Origin: Chloroflexota bacterium
GTDB lineage: Bacteria; Chloroflexota; Dehalococcoidia; DSTF01; RBG-16-68-14
Length of the DNA: 64,000 bases
Direction: 5' to 3'
Assembly: GCA_029262675.1 (NCBI GenBank)
Contig: JAJCYW010000004.1
Location: forward strand, 124,001-188,000
Shown: in pieces, positions 43,902 through 52,887 of the stretch
Numbering within the stretch: position 1 is the first letter of the stretch
Layout: each line of letters opens with the position of its first letter
The notes under the pieces: model-generated
What the model was told of the DNA's origin: nothing
The model's database searches: none
The model's input: the letters and a program-made list of their open reading frames with translations, nothing else
Made by a program: the position numbers and the translations under genes

Positions 43902-45167
43902 ATGCAAGTGATCGTCCTCGGCATTAGCCACAAACGAGCGCCGCTCGTCTTGCGGGAGTGTCTCGCATTTCCGCCGACAGATCTGGAAGCCTCGCTGGAG
44001 GCGATGAGCAGGTGCGTGCCGGAGGGCGCCATCCTCTCCACGTGTCATCGGGTGGAGCTCTACGCGGCCGCGCCCGACGCGCGTCAGGCTGAGACAGAGC
44101 TCAAGCGTTTTTGGAGCGAGCAGCGCAACGTGCCCGCGTGGGATTTCGAGCCTCATGTCTACCGCCTGACCGGCCAGGAAGCGGTGGCGCACCTCTTCGG
44201 CGTGGCCTGCGGGCTAGACTCTGCTGTCATAGGCGAGCCGCAGATCTTGGGACAGGTGCGAGATGCGCTGGACCACGGACTGGAGACCGGTTCTGCAGGG
44301 CGCGTGCTCTCAAACCTCTTCCGACAGGCCATCACGACCGGCAGGCGCGCCCGCACGCAGACGGGCATCAACCGTAATGCCGCCTCCATTGGCTCTGCCG
44401 CCGTCGAACTCGCCGGGCGAACAGTCGGCGACTTGTGCTCTACGCGCGTCGCCTTGTTGGGCGCGGGCAAGATGGGCGAACTGGTGGCCAGAAACCTGCT
44501 GGACAAGGGGGCCCCGGAGATCGCTGTCGTGGGCCGCACGCCGGAACGGGTCAGGCAGCTAGCTCTTCAGTGCGGTGGCGCTGTCTCCCTCAGTCAGTTG
44601 GAAGATGGCTTGCTCAACTGCGACATTGTCATCTCGTGTACCAGTGCCCCTCACCATGTAATCCAGAGGAGCATGATGGAACGCGTAATGCGGGAGCGGG
44701 CCGGACGGCCGCTCTTCCTCGTCGATATCGCCGTGCCGCGAGACATCGAGCCATCAGTCGGCGGGATCGACAACGTCCACCTCTACAACATCGATGATCT
44801 GGAGTCGGCCGTGGAAGCAAACGTGAAGGAGCGGAAGGCCGAGGCGCGGAAAGCGGCTCCCATCATTAGCGAAGACGTCGAGAAGTTCCAGAGATGGCTG
44901 TACACGCAGAGCGTCGTGCCCACCATCATCGCCCTGCGAGAGCGCGCCGATGCGGTGCGGGAGGCAGAACTTGCCCGGACTTCATCGCTCCTCTCACGGC
45001 TGCCGGAACGAGATCGGCAGCGTATCGAAGCCCTCACGATGGCCATTCAGAAGAAGCTTCTCCATGGCCCGATTGCGCTCCTGCGGGAGCAGGCTGCGAG
45101 CGGCGATGGCCACGCGACGGCGACGGCGCTGCGCGATCTCTTCGACCTCGACGTGGAGGAAGGATAG
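43902..45167 (+). CDS. hemA: Glutamyl-tRNA reductase
   Basis: 421 residues, normal length. It makes glutamate-1-semialdehyde from Glu-tRNA, the first step of C5 haem synthesis. Motifs: N-terminal GISHKRAPLVLRE, catalytic Cys in LSTCHRVELY (most family members have STCNRTE), GEPQILGQVRDAL, NADPH fold VALLGAGKMGELVARNLL and SCTSAP. The gene sits in the middle of the cytochrome genes, apart from other haem genes, which suggests locally matched haem supply. The Asn-to-His change beside the Cys is worth noting but occurs outside the nucleophile itself. Confidence 0.93.
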   Translation: MQVIVLGISHKRAPLVLRECLAFPPTDLEASLEAMSRCVPEGAILSTCHRVELYAAAPDARQAETELKRFWSEQRNVPAWDFEPHVYRLTGQEAVAHLFGVACGLDSAVIGEPQILGQVRDALDHGLETGSAGRVLSNLFRQAITTGRRARTQTGINRNAASIGSAAVELAGRTVGDLCSTRVALLGAGKMGELVARNLLDKGAPEIAVVGRTPERVRQLALQCGGAVSLSQLEDGLLNCDIVISCTSAPHHVIQRSMMERVMRERAGRPLFLVDIAVPRDIEPSVGGIDNVHLYNIDDLESAVEANVKERKAEARKAAPIISEDVEKFQRWLYTQSVVPTIIALRERADAVREAELARTSSLLSRLPERDRQRIEALTMAIQKKLLHGPIALLREQAASGDGHATATALRDLFDLDVEEG

Positions 45168-45405
45168 TCCGCAGGTGGGACAACAACCTGAGCAGTTCGT
45201 CCTGCAAAGCCGTTCTGAAGGGTGCGTGTCACTCATCGTCCAGAATCGGATGTGGCGGACCCGTACCTATCGATACATGCCCTCCCGCGCACCCCTCCTG
45301 AAAGGGACACGCCGAGCGGAGCCGGCCGCTGTACCCAATATGTGAGTGCGGACGGATGCGCGACTCGGCGCTGATGATTGATGATGGAGACGAAAGGATA
45401 ACGTG

Positions 45406-45921
45406 ATGGACACACGCGAGCGGATGTTGTCAGGCGGCAATCGCCTTTCGTATGTCCTGGTACCGGTCGTGGCCGCAGCCGTCGTGCTGGCAGGCCTCGG
45501 TCTTGTCTTCCTTATTGAGAGCAGTTCCGGCTCAGACGGCGCCTCCGCCCCGGCGGCCGGCTCGACAGGCTCCGGCGTCGCCATTCCGGCCTTCGTCTTG
45601 GCGTCGCCGCCTGAAGTGCAGGCGGCCTATCGATTCGTGGCGGCACGTCCAGACGTGATGATGTGGATGCCTTGCTACTGCGGCTGCGGCGACCATAGCG
45701 GCCACCTGAGCGCGCGTAACTGCTTCGTCAAAGAAGGAAGCACCGCCTCCAACATCCAATTCGACTCGCACGGGGCAGGCTGCGAAATGTGCGTCGGTAT
45801 CGCTTTGGATACGAAGGATTTGGTCGAGGATGGCATGTCCTTGCGGGACATCCGAAACTTTATCGACACCAAGTACAGCTCCCTTGGTCCAGGCACGGAC
45901 ACGCCGCTGCCGCCTTATTAG
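45406..45921 (+). CDS. PCYCGC-motif protein
   Basis: 171 residues from the ATG at 45406, with AAGGA 8 nt upstream. N-terminal membrane segment (LVPVVAAAVVLAGLGLVFL), then a soluble domain with MPCYCGCGDHSGH, NCFVKEG and GCEMCVGIA, the pattern of PCYCGC-motif lipoproteins. Family function is not established; the Cys/His cluster suggests metal or haem/thiol handling. Lying between hemA and ccdA, a role in cytochrome assembly or copper delivery is reasonable but unproven. No lipobox is seen. Confidence 0.8.
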   Translation: MDTRERMLSGGNRLSYVLVPVVAAAVVLAGLGLVFLIESSSGSDGASAPAAGSTGSGVAIPAFVLASPPEVQAAYRFVAARPDVMMWMPCYCGCGDHSGHLSARNCFVKEGSTASNIQFDSHGAGCEMCVGIALDTKDLVEDGMSLRDIRNFIDTKYSSLGPGTDTPLPPY

Positions 45922-45946
45922 AGTGCGTTGTGAGAATCGATAGCAA

Positions 45947-46939
45947 GTGAGCAAAGCGAAGATGGATAACACACTAGATTACTTCTCACTCCTGGACGTC
46001 AGCGAGGACGTGTCCCAGGCGGAGTTGGAGTCGCGCTACCAGCAGCTCGCTGAATATCTCACGTCTGAGGCGATTCCGTCCCACCTTCGGGATTGGGCCC
46101 GCCAGCAGGCCGCCCTGGTCGACGAGGCCTACGCGGTTCTGGCAGACCCGGAGAGTAGGGCGGCGGTCGGCAAAGAGCAGGCACGCACCACAAGCAATGT
46201 TCCTTCCGGACTCGAGGCGGGTGGAAAGGCGAGCGATCAGCGTGACAGCGGGATCGAATCGCGGCCCGGCACCGGGGAGAAGCGGAGGCAGAGTGCTGAT
46301 TCGCCGGACACCGCAGCGGCCGGCCTCTTGTCTCTATTCTTGAACCTTAGCCATCAGCCCCTCGCCATTGCCGTCGTCCTCGGACTCGTTGCGTTGGGCG
46401 GCATCCTGCTGGGCCTCTACGGCCTGCCAGGCGGCGGGGGTGACGCAACGCCGCCGACGGTGCAGGATACCGGTACGCTTCCGATCGACACGGAACGTGT
46501 CGCCGAGCTCATCGCGGCGAACGAAGCGAACCCCAACGACCCCGGAATCCTGTTCGAACTCGGTGAGACGTTCTTCCAGTCAAACGACTGGCAATCTGCC
46601 ATCGATTGGTTTACCCAACTGCTAGCCCTGGAGCCGAATGACACCCATGCCCTAACAGACGTCGGAACATCCAACTTCAACCTGGGACGAAGCCCGGAAG
46701 CGAAAGCTGCCTGGCTGGCCGTCCTGGAGCTGGACCCCGACGATTTCCAGGCGCACTACAACCTAGGCTTCCTATACGCCAACGTGGAGCCGCAGGACCT
46801 GGATTCGGCCAGGCGGGAGTGGCAAGCAGTGGTGGAGCTGGCGCCGGAATCCGAACTCGCTCGGACGGCACAGCTTCACCTGGACGGCCTAGCGGAAGCA
46901 ACGGCGACAGACGAAGACGCGGACGCGACACCGCCGTAA
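45947..46939 (+). CDS. J-domain-like/TPR membrane protein (CcmH/CycH-like)
   Basis: 330 residues (GTG at 45947; ATG at 45962 is an alternative). Residues about 8-75 look like a J-domain (YFSLLDVSEDVSQAELESRY, EAYAVLADPESRAAV) but the HPD tripeptide is absent, so it should not stimulate DnaK. One membrane segment about 140-162, then TPR units (PGILFELGETFFQSNDWQSA). TPR proteins such as CcmI/CycH hold apocytochrome in maturation systems; the neighbours ccdA, resB and ccsA make that role likely here. Confidence 0.7.
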   Translation: MSKAKMDNTLDYFSLLDVSEDVSQAELESRYQQLAEYLTSEAIPSHLRDWARQQAALVDEAYAVLADPESRAAVGKEQARTTSNVPSGLEAGGKASDQRDSGIESRPGTGEKRRQSADSPDTAAAGLLSLFLNLSHQPLAIAVVLGLVALGGILLGLYGLPGGGGDATPPTVQDTGTLPIDTERVAELIAANEANPNDPGILFELGETFFQSNDWQSAIDWFTQLLALEPNDTHALTDVGTSNFNLGRSPEAKAAWLAVLELDPDDFQAHYNLGFLYANVEPQDLDSARREWQAVVELAPESELARTAQLHLDGLAEATATDEDADATPP

Positions 46940-46993
46940 GTAGAGCCTGGAACGACGTTCGCGCGCATCGGATTGCGGAGGAGGTGACACAGC

Positions 46994-47710
46994 TTGGACG
47001 GCGAAAACACGACGATTCTCATTGCCTTCGCGGCGGGAGTGCTCTCATTCGCGTCGCCCTGCGTGCTTCCCCTGGTCCCGGCCTATATCGGGCACATGGT
47101 CACCGTCTCAGGCGAGTCTCCGAGTCCTACCCGGCGGATGGCCTGCCTTCTTCACGCCACTTCGTTTGTCGCTGGCTTCTCGTTCGTCTTCGTCGCCTTT
47201 TGGACCTCCATCGGGCTCATCGGTTTTGCCCTACTGGACAACGCTCACTACCTGCGCGTGGCGGGCGGAGCGATCTTGATCTTCATGGGGATGCACCTGT
47301 TAGGTGTTATCAACATCGGCTTCATGGACCGTGAGTACAGCGTATCGGGCGGATGGGGATCCAAAGTGGGGTACCCCCGTTCCGCAGCGATGGGCATGTC
47401 CTTTGCCGCGGGTTGGACTCCCTGCATCGGCCCGGTATTGGGCAGCATCATCGGGCTAGCGATTATCGGCGGTACTGTGGCCGAAGGGGCAGTGCTACTG
47501 CTGGCATATTCGGCTGGGCTGGGCGTGCCATTCCTGATCATGGCGCTGGCCGTGGACGGCATCTCAGCTCGCCTGAAGCGCATGCGCCCTGTTCTTGCGG
47601 CGGTGCCGCTAGTGAGTGGCGTGTTGGTAGTGGGCGTGGGCGTGCTGATGCTCACCAACACCTTCATCAAGATGATTCCGTACTTCGATTGGGGACAGGG
47701 CTACGTCTAG
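46994..47710 (+). CDS. ccdA: Cytochrome c biogenesis protein CcdA
   Basis: 238 residues from TTG, chosen because GGAGGAGGTG stands 7 nt upstream. Six membrane segments; the redox Cys pair is in SFASPCVLPLVPAYIGH (about residue 25) and GWTPCIGPVLGS (about 140). CcdA passes reducing power from cytosolic thioredoxin to extracytoplasmic thioredoxins, keeping the CXXCH cysteines reduced. It starts the System II gene group ccdA-resB-ccsA-tlpA. Confidence 0.92.
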   Translation: MDGENTTILIAFAAGVLSFASPCVLPLVPAYIGHMVTVSGESPSPTRRMACLLHATSFVAGFSFVFVAFWTSIGLIGFALLDNAHYLRVAGGAILIFMGMHLLGVINIGFMDREYSVSGGWGSKVGYPRSAAMGMSFAAGWTPCIGPVLGSIIGLAIIGGTVAEGAVLLLAYSAGLGVPFLIMALAVDGISARLKRMRPVLAAVPLVSGVLVVGVGVLMLTNTFIKMIPYFDWGQGYV

Positions 47711-47743
47711 AGCCTGGAGATACATAGGGGGGGCAGGAGCGCA

Positions 47744-49228
47744 ATGAACCAAAGCAAAGTGCTGGTGGCAGGGCCTTCCGGCCCCCGCGCGAAGCCATCG
47801 CGCACGCTCTGGGAATTGCAGCTCCTGCGGCGGACTTGGCGCTTCTTCACCTCCGTCCGCCTTGCCCTCATCCTCATTCTGACCATCACGGCGGCGATAC
47901 TGGCCGGCACTCTGCTGATGCAGGTGCCGCCCTCCGTCATGGCAAATCCCGCCTCCTACGATCTGTGGCTGGAGCAAGCCCGAGCCAAGTATGGAATCTG
48001 GACCGGTCCGCTTGAAGCGCTTCAGTTCTTCAACGTCTTCCACACGCTCTGGTTCCGGGTGCTGATCGGCCTCCTAACCGTCAATATCATCGTCTGCTCG
48101 GCGAATCGATGGAAAGGGATCTGGTCGATGGCCTTCCCCGCCCGCATTCGCATGGGAGACGCCTTCTTCGAGCACGCCCGGCTCAGTGCCCGCTTGGATG
48201 CCGACATGCCCCCGTCAGTCGCGGTCGAGCGCGCGAAGCGAGCCTTCCGTCGCGCCCGCTATCGTGTCAAGACCGAGACCAGTGATGATGCCGTCGCGTT
48301 CGTTGTCGACAAGAACCGCTTCAGCCGATTCGGTACCTTCTTCAGCCATCTGAGCCTCGTGATGATCCTCGCAGGTGCGATCATTGGCAGCGTCTGGGGA
48401 GTCAGCGACTCCGGATTCGTCGTCTCGGAGGGCGCCATCCGCGACCTCGGTATGGGGACGAACATCTCCGTCGGGTTGGAGCACTTCGCCGATGAGTACT
48501 ACTTGGAAGGGCCGCCCAAGGACTTCCGGAGTGAAGTCGTAATCTACGACAACGGCGTCGAGGTGAAGCGCGGGACTGTGCGCGTGAACACGCCAATCGG
48601 CTACGGAGGATTCCGGTTCCACCAGGCGTTCTTCGGCAATACGGCTGTGATGGATGTACGAGATGAGAATGGGACGGTTCTCTTCGAGGACGGCGTGCCC
48701 CTGGCTTGGCAAACTCAAGAAGGACGCCCCGTCGGCAGCTTCAGGCTGCCGGAGCGCAACCTGGTCGTTTACGTCGTCGGTCCGCTCTCCGGATTGAACG
48801 ATCCGGCGATTCCGGCCGGGGAGATGCGTGCGGAGCTATACCGCCAGGACACGGGCACCTTGCTGACAATGGGAAACCTTACGCAGGGGACGCCGAAGGA
48901 ATTGGAGGACCTCACCTTGACGTTCCAACGGGAGCGTCGGTTCACCGGGCTCAAGGTTGTGAAGGACCCCGGCCTCAACATCATTTGGGCTGCCTGCGGT
49001 TTCATGATACTCGGTCTGGTGATGCTCTTCTATCTTCCGCACCGCCGGCTTTGGGCCATATGCAAATCCCGCCCTGATGGCACCAGCGAGTTCCAGATGG
49101 CAACGAGTTCGCAAGCAGACCTGTCGGCCGCGCAAGAATTCAAGCAACTGACGAACCGAGTTCGTCTGGCGTTCGGCATCGCTGCCGTGGACAGCGATGA
49201 CACAGAAGGAGAAGACGACGATGTATGA
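47744..49228 (+). CDS. resB: Cytochrome c biogenesis protein ResB (Ccs1)
   Basis: 494 residues. Membrane segments about 43-63 (LALILILTITAAILAGTLL), 107-125, 200-220 and near 410-430; a large outside domain lies between the last two (LEHFADEYYLEGPPKDFRSE, GGFRFHQAFFG). This is the ResB/Ccs1 partner of CcsA in System II haem ligation. AGGAG precedes the ATG, and the stop overlaps the ccsA start by 8 nt. Confidence 0.9.
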   Translation: MNQSKVLVAGPSGPRAKPSRTLWELQLLRRTWRFFTSVRLALILILTITAAILAGTLLMQVPPSVMANPASYDLWLEQARAKYGIWTGPLEALQFFNVFHTLWFRVLIGLLTVNIIVCSANRWKGIWSMAFPARIRMGDAFFEHARLSARLDADMPPSVAVERAKRAFRRARYRVKTETSDDAVAFVVDKNRFSRFGTFFSHLSLVMILAGAIIGSVWGVSDSGFVVSEGAIRDLGMGTNISVGLEHFADEYYLEGPPKDFRSEVVIYDNGVEVKRGTVRVNTPIGYGGFRFHQAFFGNTAVMDVRDENGTVLFEDGVPLAWQTQEGRPVGSFRLPERNLVVYVVGPLSGLNDPAIPAGEMRAELYRQDTGTLLTMGNLTQGTPKELEDLTLTFQRERRFTGLKVVKDPGLNIIWAACGFMILGLVMLFYLPHRRLWAICKSRPDGTSEFQMATSSQADLSAAQEFKQLTNRVRLAFGIAAVDSDDTEGEDDDV

Positions 49229-50087
49229 ACTCTCACAGTACGCCTTTGTTGCGGCCTTCAGCGCGCTGGGTCTAGCCATGCTGCTCTATGTCGTAAACGT
49301 CCTGGGGGCCAGAAATGTGCGGATGATGAGTCTCGCAGACGGCGGCTCAGTTTCGAGTTCGCCAGGCCACGGAGCCGTAGATGCGGCCGGGCGCTACGCC
49401 ACGATCCTGGCCATCAACGCGCTTGTCTTCCTGACGGCCTCACTGGCCTTCCGGGCAGTCGAGAGCGGCCACGGCCCGTTCTCCAACATGTACGAGTTTT
49501 CACTGGCCTTTGCCTGGGGCGCGCTGGCCATCTACCTCTACTTCGAAATGCGCTACAGGCTACGCACCTTGGCGCTGCTGGTGTTGCCCATAGCGTTGGG
49601 CCTCTTCGCCTACGCGACTACCGTGTCTTCGGAAATCGATCCGCTTGTACCGGCACTGCAGAACGACTTGCTTCTCACCATTCACGTCGCCGTCGCGATC
49701 TTCGCCTACGGGGCCTTCGCGGTCGCCTTCGGCGCGGCCGGCCTTTACCTCTTCCAGCGCCACGATACGATTCGTTGGCTCCCCAGGGCGGCCGTCCTGG
49801 ATGAGATCGGCTACAAGGCAGTGCTTGTGGGCTTCCCGATGATGGCGCTGGTGATTATCCTAGGCGCCATCTGGGCTGAGATCGCCTGGGGCCAGTACTG
49901 GAGCTGGGACCCGAAGGAAACGGCGTCCCTGGTTACCTGGCTCATCTACGGTGGCTATCTCCACGCGCGGGTCGTCCGCGGGTGGCGAGGGACGCGCAGC
50001 GCCGGCTTGCTCATCCTAGGGTTCGCCGCCACACTCTTCACCTACTTCGGCAACTACTTCCTCGGAGGTCTGCACGGCTATGGATAG
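49221..50087 (+). CDS. ccsA: Cytochrome c synthase subunit CcsA (ResC)
   Basis: 288 residues from the ATG at 49221 (MYELSQYAF), with AGAAGGAG upstream; an earlier in-frame ATG at 49197 is less likely. About eight membrane helices. The WWD haem-handling signature is clear: WAEIAWGQYWSWDPKETASL, followed by a conserved His in YLHARVVRGW. With ResB it moves haem out and attaches it to CXXCH. It overlaps the thioredoxin gene by 8 nt. Confidence 0.92.
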   Translation: MYELSQYAFVAAFSALGLAMLLYVVNVLGARNVRMMSLADGGSVSSSPGHGAVDAAGRYATILAINALVFLTASLAFRAVESGHGPFSNMYEFSLAFAWGALAIYLYFEMRYRLRTLALLVLPIALGLFAYATTVSSEIDPLVPALQNDLLLTIHVAVAIFAYGAFAVAFGAAGLYLFQRHDTIRWLPRAAVLDEIGYKAVLVGFPMMALVIILGAIWAEIAWGQYWSWDPKETASLVTWLIYGGYLHARVVRGWRGTRSAGLLILGFAATLFTYFGNYFLGGLHGYG

Positions 50088-50853
50088 GGACAACGGCGAG
50101 CGCGGAGAGGATGGCCAAGTAGCGCTGGCTCCGGGGAAGCCCGATGTCACCGATGCGACGGGCGACGACGGGCGGAACGTCCCGGAGGCAGAGGACCAGC
50201 TGCCGCCTGAGGAGGCAGAGCACGAGCTGCCTCCTGAATTGGTGCTCAAGCCACCGTTCCCGCGCCCTCGCGTGGGTGCCGTACGGAACATCGTGGCGAC
50301 TTTGGTCGTGGGCCTCATCATTCTCGGGCTGGTCTGGCTCTTCGATCGCCCGGGGGGCTTCGGCGCAAGCGAATCGATCACGCTGACCGCGTCAGCATCA
50401 GGGCCCGCGCCTCGCGTGGGCAAGGAGGCGCCGGACTTTCGGGTCCAGGGGCTGGACGGTGAGTACTTCCGGCTGAGCGACTTCCGTGGTCAGCCTGTTT
50501 GGATCAACTTCTGGGCCACCTGGTGCCCTCCCTGCCGGGCGGAAACGCCGGACGTTCAGAAGGTCTATGAGGAGCGGCAGGCCGACGGTCTCGTCATTAT
50601 CGCTCTGAGTATTGGCGAGGACGCTGACACAGTGCGAGGTTACGAGGAGCGCTCTGGCACTACGTTCACGATGGGCCTTGACCGCGATACGGCGGTCGCT
50701 GCCCGGTACCGCATCGTCGGCATCCCGACGCATTACTTCGTGGACGCAGACGGCATCCTGCGTGATTGGCGCATTGGCAGCATGAGCGAAAAAACGATGA
50801 ACAAGAAGGTCGATGAGATCATGTCTACGGACCTGGAAGGGAGCGATCCTTAA
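50080..50853 (+). CDS. TlpA/ResA-like membrane-anchored thioredoxin
   Basis: 257 residues. Acidic cytosolic N-terminus (about 1-65), membrane segment about 68-88, then a thioredoxin-fold domain with NFWATWCPPCRAETP (CPPC near residue 150) and the cis-Pro region GIPTHYFVD. This is the ResA/CcmG role: reducing apocytochrome cysteines with electrons from CcdA. The unusually long acidic N-terminus in front of the anchor is atypical for ResA. Last gene of the maturation set. Confidence 0.88.
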   Translation: MDRDNGERGEDGQVALAPGKPDVTDATGDDGRNVPEAEDQLPPEEAEHELPPELVLKPPFPRPRVGAVRNIVATLVVGLIILGLVWLFDRPGGFGASESITLTASASGPAPRVGKEAPDFRVQGLDGEYFRLSDFRGQPVWINFWATWCPPCRAETPDVQKVYEERQADGLVIIALSIGEDADTVRGYEERSGTTFTMGLDRDTAVAARYRIVGIPTHYFVDADGILRDWRIGSMSEKTMNKKVDEIMSTDLEGSDP

Positions 50854-51002
50854 GATCGGGTGAGGTCCTATGTTGCGCAGAGGGGAAGCTAGGAAGCCAC
50901 GATGGGCCGGCGCTCCGCAAGTAGGGTGTTCAGCAGAGCCTCATCGGAACGGCGGACGCCCGGTCGGAGTTGCCCCGACGGCGTAAGAGTGAGGTATGAG
51001 CG

Positions 51003-51224
51003 ATGCCAGTAGCCGAGAGAGGGGCCCTATTCGTCGGCAGTTGTCTGGTGCTAGGTCTGGGGCTCTTTTTCTGCGCCTGGGGTTACTATGCCGCCGGGGC
51101 AATCCACGAAATCTACCGCAATCCGGTATTGGACGCCATTGGCTTGCGCTCCCTGGCGGTATTGGCCGGCTTGCTCGCGGTGGCGGTGGGTGCCTATGGG
51201 GCATGGGTCGCGATGCCGCTGTGA
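51003..51224 (+). CDS. Small two-helix membrane protein
   Basis: 73 residues, GAGGT 6-7 nt before the ATG. Two hydrophobic segments: ALFVGSCLVLGLGLFFCAWG and LRSLAVLAGLLAVAVGAYGA. No known family recognised. It lies between the maturation genes and the pentaheme lipoprotein and could be a small subunit of the cytochrome b complex encoded next. Confidence 0.6.
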   Translation: MPVAERGALFVGSCLVLGLGLFFCAWGYYAAGAIHEIYRNPVLDAIGLRSLAVLAGLLAVAVGAYGAWVAMPL

Positions 51225-51260
51225 TGGCGTCAAACATCGTAGAAGGGAGGTGCTCAGTCC

Positions 51261-52025
51261 ATGCCAGGGAGGCACAGGCGATGGGTCCGCCCAGCTCTGG
51301 TCCTCGTGGCCATCGGGTGGCTTGTTAGCGTGCTGTCCGCCGGATGTGCCGGTGAGAGACCTGCAGAGATTGAGCCACTCGCGACACCTGTCCCTCTTGG
51401 CAGCTACCCTTCCCCAAAGGGCCTCTGCCTGCTCTGCCACAGTCAACCCGGCCTGACCGTCAAGGTGGCCGGCGAACAGGAACGTCCGCTCGACGCCGTT
51501 GACCCCCAAGTACTTGACGCCTCGGCGCACAGACTGCTGCTCTGTGTGGAATGCCACCCAGCTCAGTCTGCCATGCCGCACGTTGAACTGAGCCCTCAGA
51601 GGCCGCAGGGCCCGAACGCCGCGACTTTATGTCCGGCTTGCCACTTCGAGCCGTATGAGCTCTACCTCGATAGCGTGCACGGTACCTTGGTCAAGTTGGG
51701 GGACGAACGCGGCCCCTCCTGCCGCGATTGCCACGGAATCCACGATGTCCAACCTGTAGAGGAGTGGGTTACGAGTGAACGAGTGCAAGTCTGCGCCGGC
51801 TGTCACGCCGGGGCGAGCCCTGCATTCCTCGGCGCACCCGTGGGCCACGAAGAACCGTCGCTTCGACACCTCCCCGTGGCCTTCTTGGCCGAGAACATGC
51901 TGGTCATCCTCACCTCCGTGGTCCTCGCCACCGGGATCATATTCGTAGAGCTGAGCGCGCTACGCTGGCTGTTCCGTCGTTGGCGGACCTCAGTCAGGAG
52001 GAGAAGCGATGACGACCGGCGCTAA
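51261..52025 (+). CDS. Pentaheme cytochrome c lipoprotein with C-terminal membrane helix
   Basis: 254 residues. Signal with lipobox VLSAGCAGE (Cys about 30). Five CXXCH: CLLCH, CVECH, CPACH, CRDCH, CAGCH. Near the C-terminus a second membrane segment (MLVILTSVVLATGIIFVEL) precedes a basic tail, so it is anchored at both ends. GGGAGGTG precedes the ATG. It overlaps the cytochrome b gene by 17 nt, suggesting one quinol-oxidising unit: b-haem subunit plus multiheme c subunit. Confidence 0.88.
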   Translation: MPGRHRRWVRPALVLVAIGWLVSVLSAGCAGERPAEIEPLATPVPLGSYPSPKGLCLLCHSQPGLTVKVAGEQERPLDAVDPQVLDASAHRLLLCVECHPAQSAMPHVELSPQRPQGPNAATLCPACHFEPYELYLDSVHGTLVKLGDERGPSCRDCHGIHDVQPVEEWVTSERVQVCAGCHAGASPAFLGAPVGHEEPSLRHLPVAFLAENMLVILTSVVLATGIIFVELSALRWLFRRWRTSVRRRSDDDRR

Positions 52026-52887
52026 GGTCCGCTCGCAGGAACGGGCCAGGCCGCCGACGGAGCAGCGGCCGGCCGCCAGTGAACGCTATGTGGTCCGTTT
52101 TGATGGCCACCAGAGGCTGCAGCACTTCCTTATGATGAGCAGCTTCATCGTCCTGGCCCTCACGGGGCTGCCACAAAAGTTCAGCGGTCTGGCCATCAGC
52201 CAGTGGTGGGTGAGCAGCCTGGGCGGCCTGGAAGCGGTGCGGACCGTCCATCGCGCCGTTGGCATTGTTATGCTCGCGGACTGTGTCTACCACGTCGCCT
52301 ACCTCTTCTACCAGATCGCCGTTCGGCGGCGTTTTGGTGCTCTGCGCATGATCCCCGCACCCAAGGACCTACAGGACGTATCTCAGACGATTCTCTATTT
52401 CCTGGGCTTGGCCGGAGAAAAGCCCAAGTTCGACAGGTTCAGCTACCTGGAGAAGTTCGACTACTGGGCAGTGTTTTGGGGAATCGCCGTGATTGGCGGT
52501 TCGGGACTGGTGCTCATGTTTCCGGTCCGGACCACTGACTTCCTGCCGGGCCAGACGATAGCGATCGCCCTTGCCATGCACAGTGACGAGGCGTTGCTGG
52601 CCGTTGGCTGGATCCTCATCGTGCACATGTTCAACGCACACTTGGCGCCCTGGATCTTCCCATTCGACCCGACAATCTTCACCGGCAGGGTACGCGTCGA
52701 ACGGTACGCGGAGGAGCATCCCCTGGAGTGGGCCCAGATAGCGCCGGCCGATCCTTCCTCCGCGGCTGCAGAGGAGCATTCCCTGAAGGGGGCCCAGATC
52801 GCCTCGGCCGATCCTTCTCCTGAGGCCGGTTTCGAGCCACGCTTCCGCTCGCCCGAAGACCGCAGCAATAAACGAGGCCCGCCGTGA
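52009..52887 (+). CDS. Membrane cytochrome b subunit (FdhI/PhsC/b561-like)
   Basis: 292 residues, AGGAGGAG upstream of the ATG. Four to five membrane helices with His residues placed as haem b ligands: DGHQRLQHFLMM, RTVHRAVGIVMLADCVYH, ALAMHSDEALL and LIVHMFNAHLAPW. It resembles the gamma subunit of formate dehydrogenase or thiosulfate reductase, which exchanges electrons with quinone. No catalytic partner is nearby; instead it lies between a pentaheme and a 12-haem cytochrome. The cytosolic tail contains a 20-residue tandem duplication. Confidence 0.88.
   Translation: MTTGAKVRSQERARPPTEQRPAASERYVVRFDGHQRLQHFLMMSSFIVLALTGLPQKFSGLAISQWWVSSLGGLEAVRTVHRAVGIVMLADCVYHVAYLFYQIAVRRRFGALRMIPAPKDLQDVSQTILYFLGLAGEKPKFDRFSYLEKFDYWAVFWGIAVIGGSGLVLMFPVRTTDFLPGQTIAIALAMHSDEALLAVGWILIVHMFNAHLAPWIFPFDPTIFTGRVRVERYAEEHPLEWAQIAPADPSSAAAEEHSLKGAQIASADPSPEAGFEPRFRSPEDRSNKRGPP
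52711..52830 (+). repeat. 60-bp tandem duplication in the cytochrome b tail
   Basis: Two 60-nt units starting GAGGAGCAT at 52711 and 52771 encode EEHPLEWAQIAPADPS and EEHSLKGAQIASADPS. Divergence is moderate, so the duplication is not recent. Confidence 0.85.
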
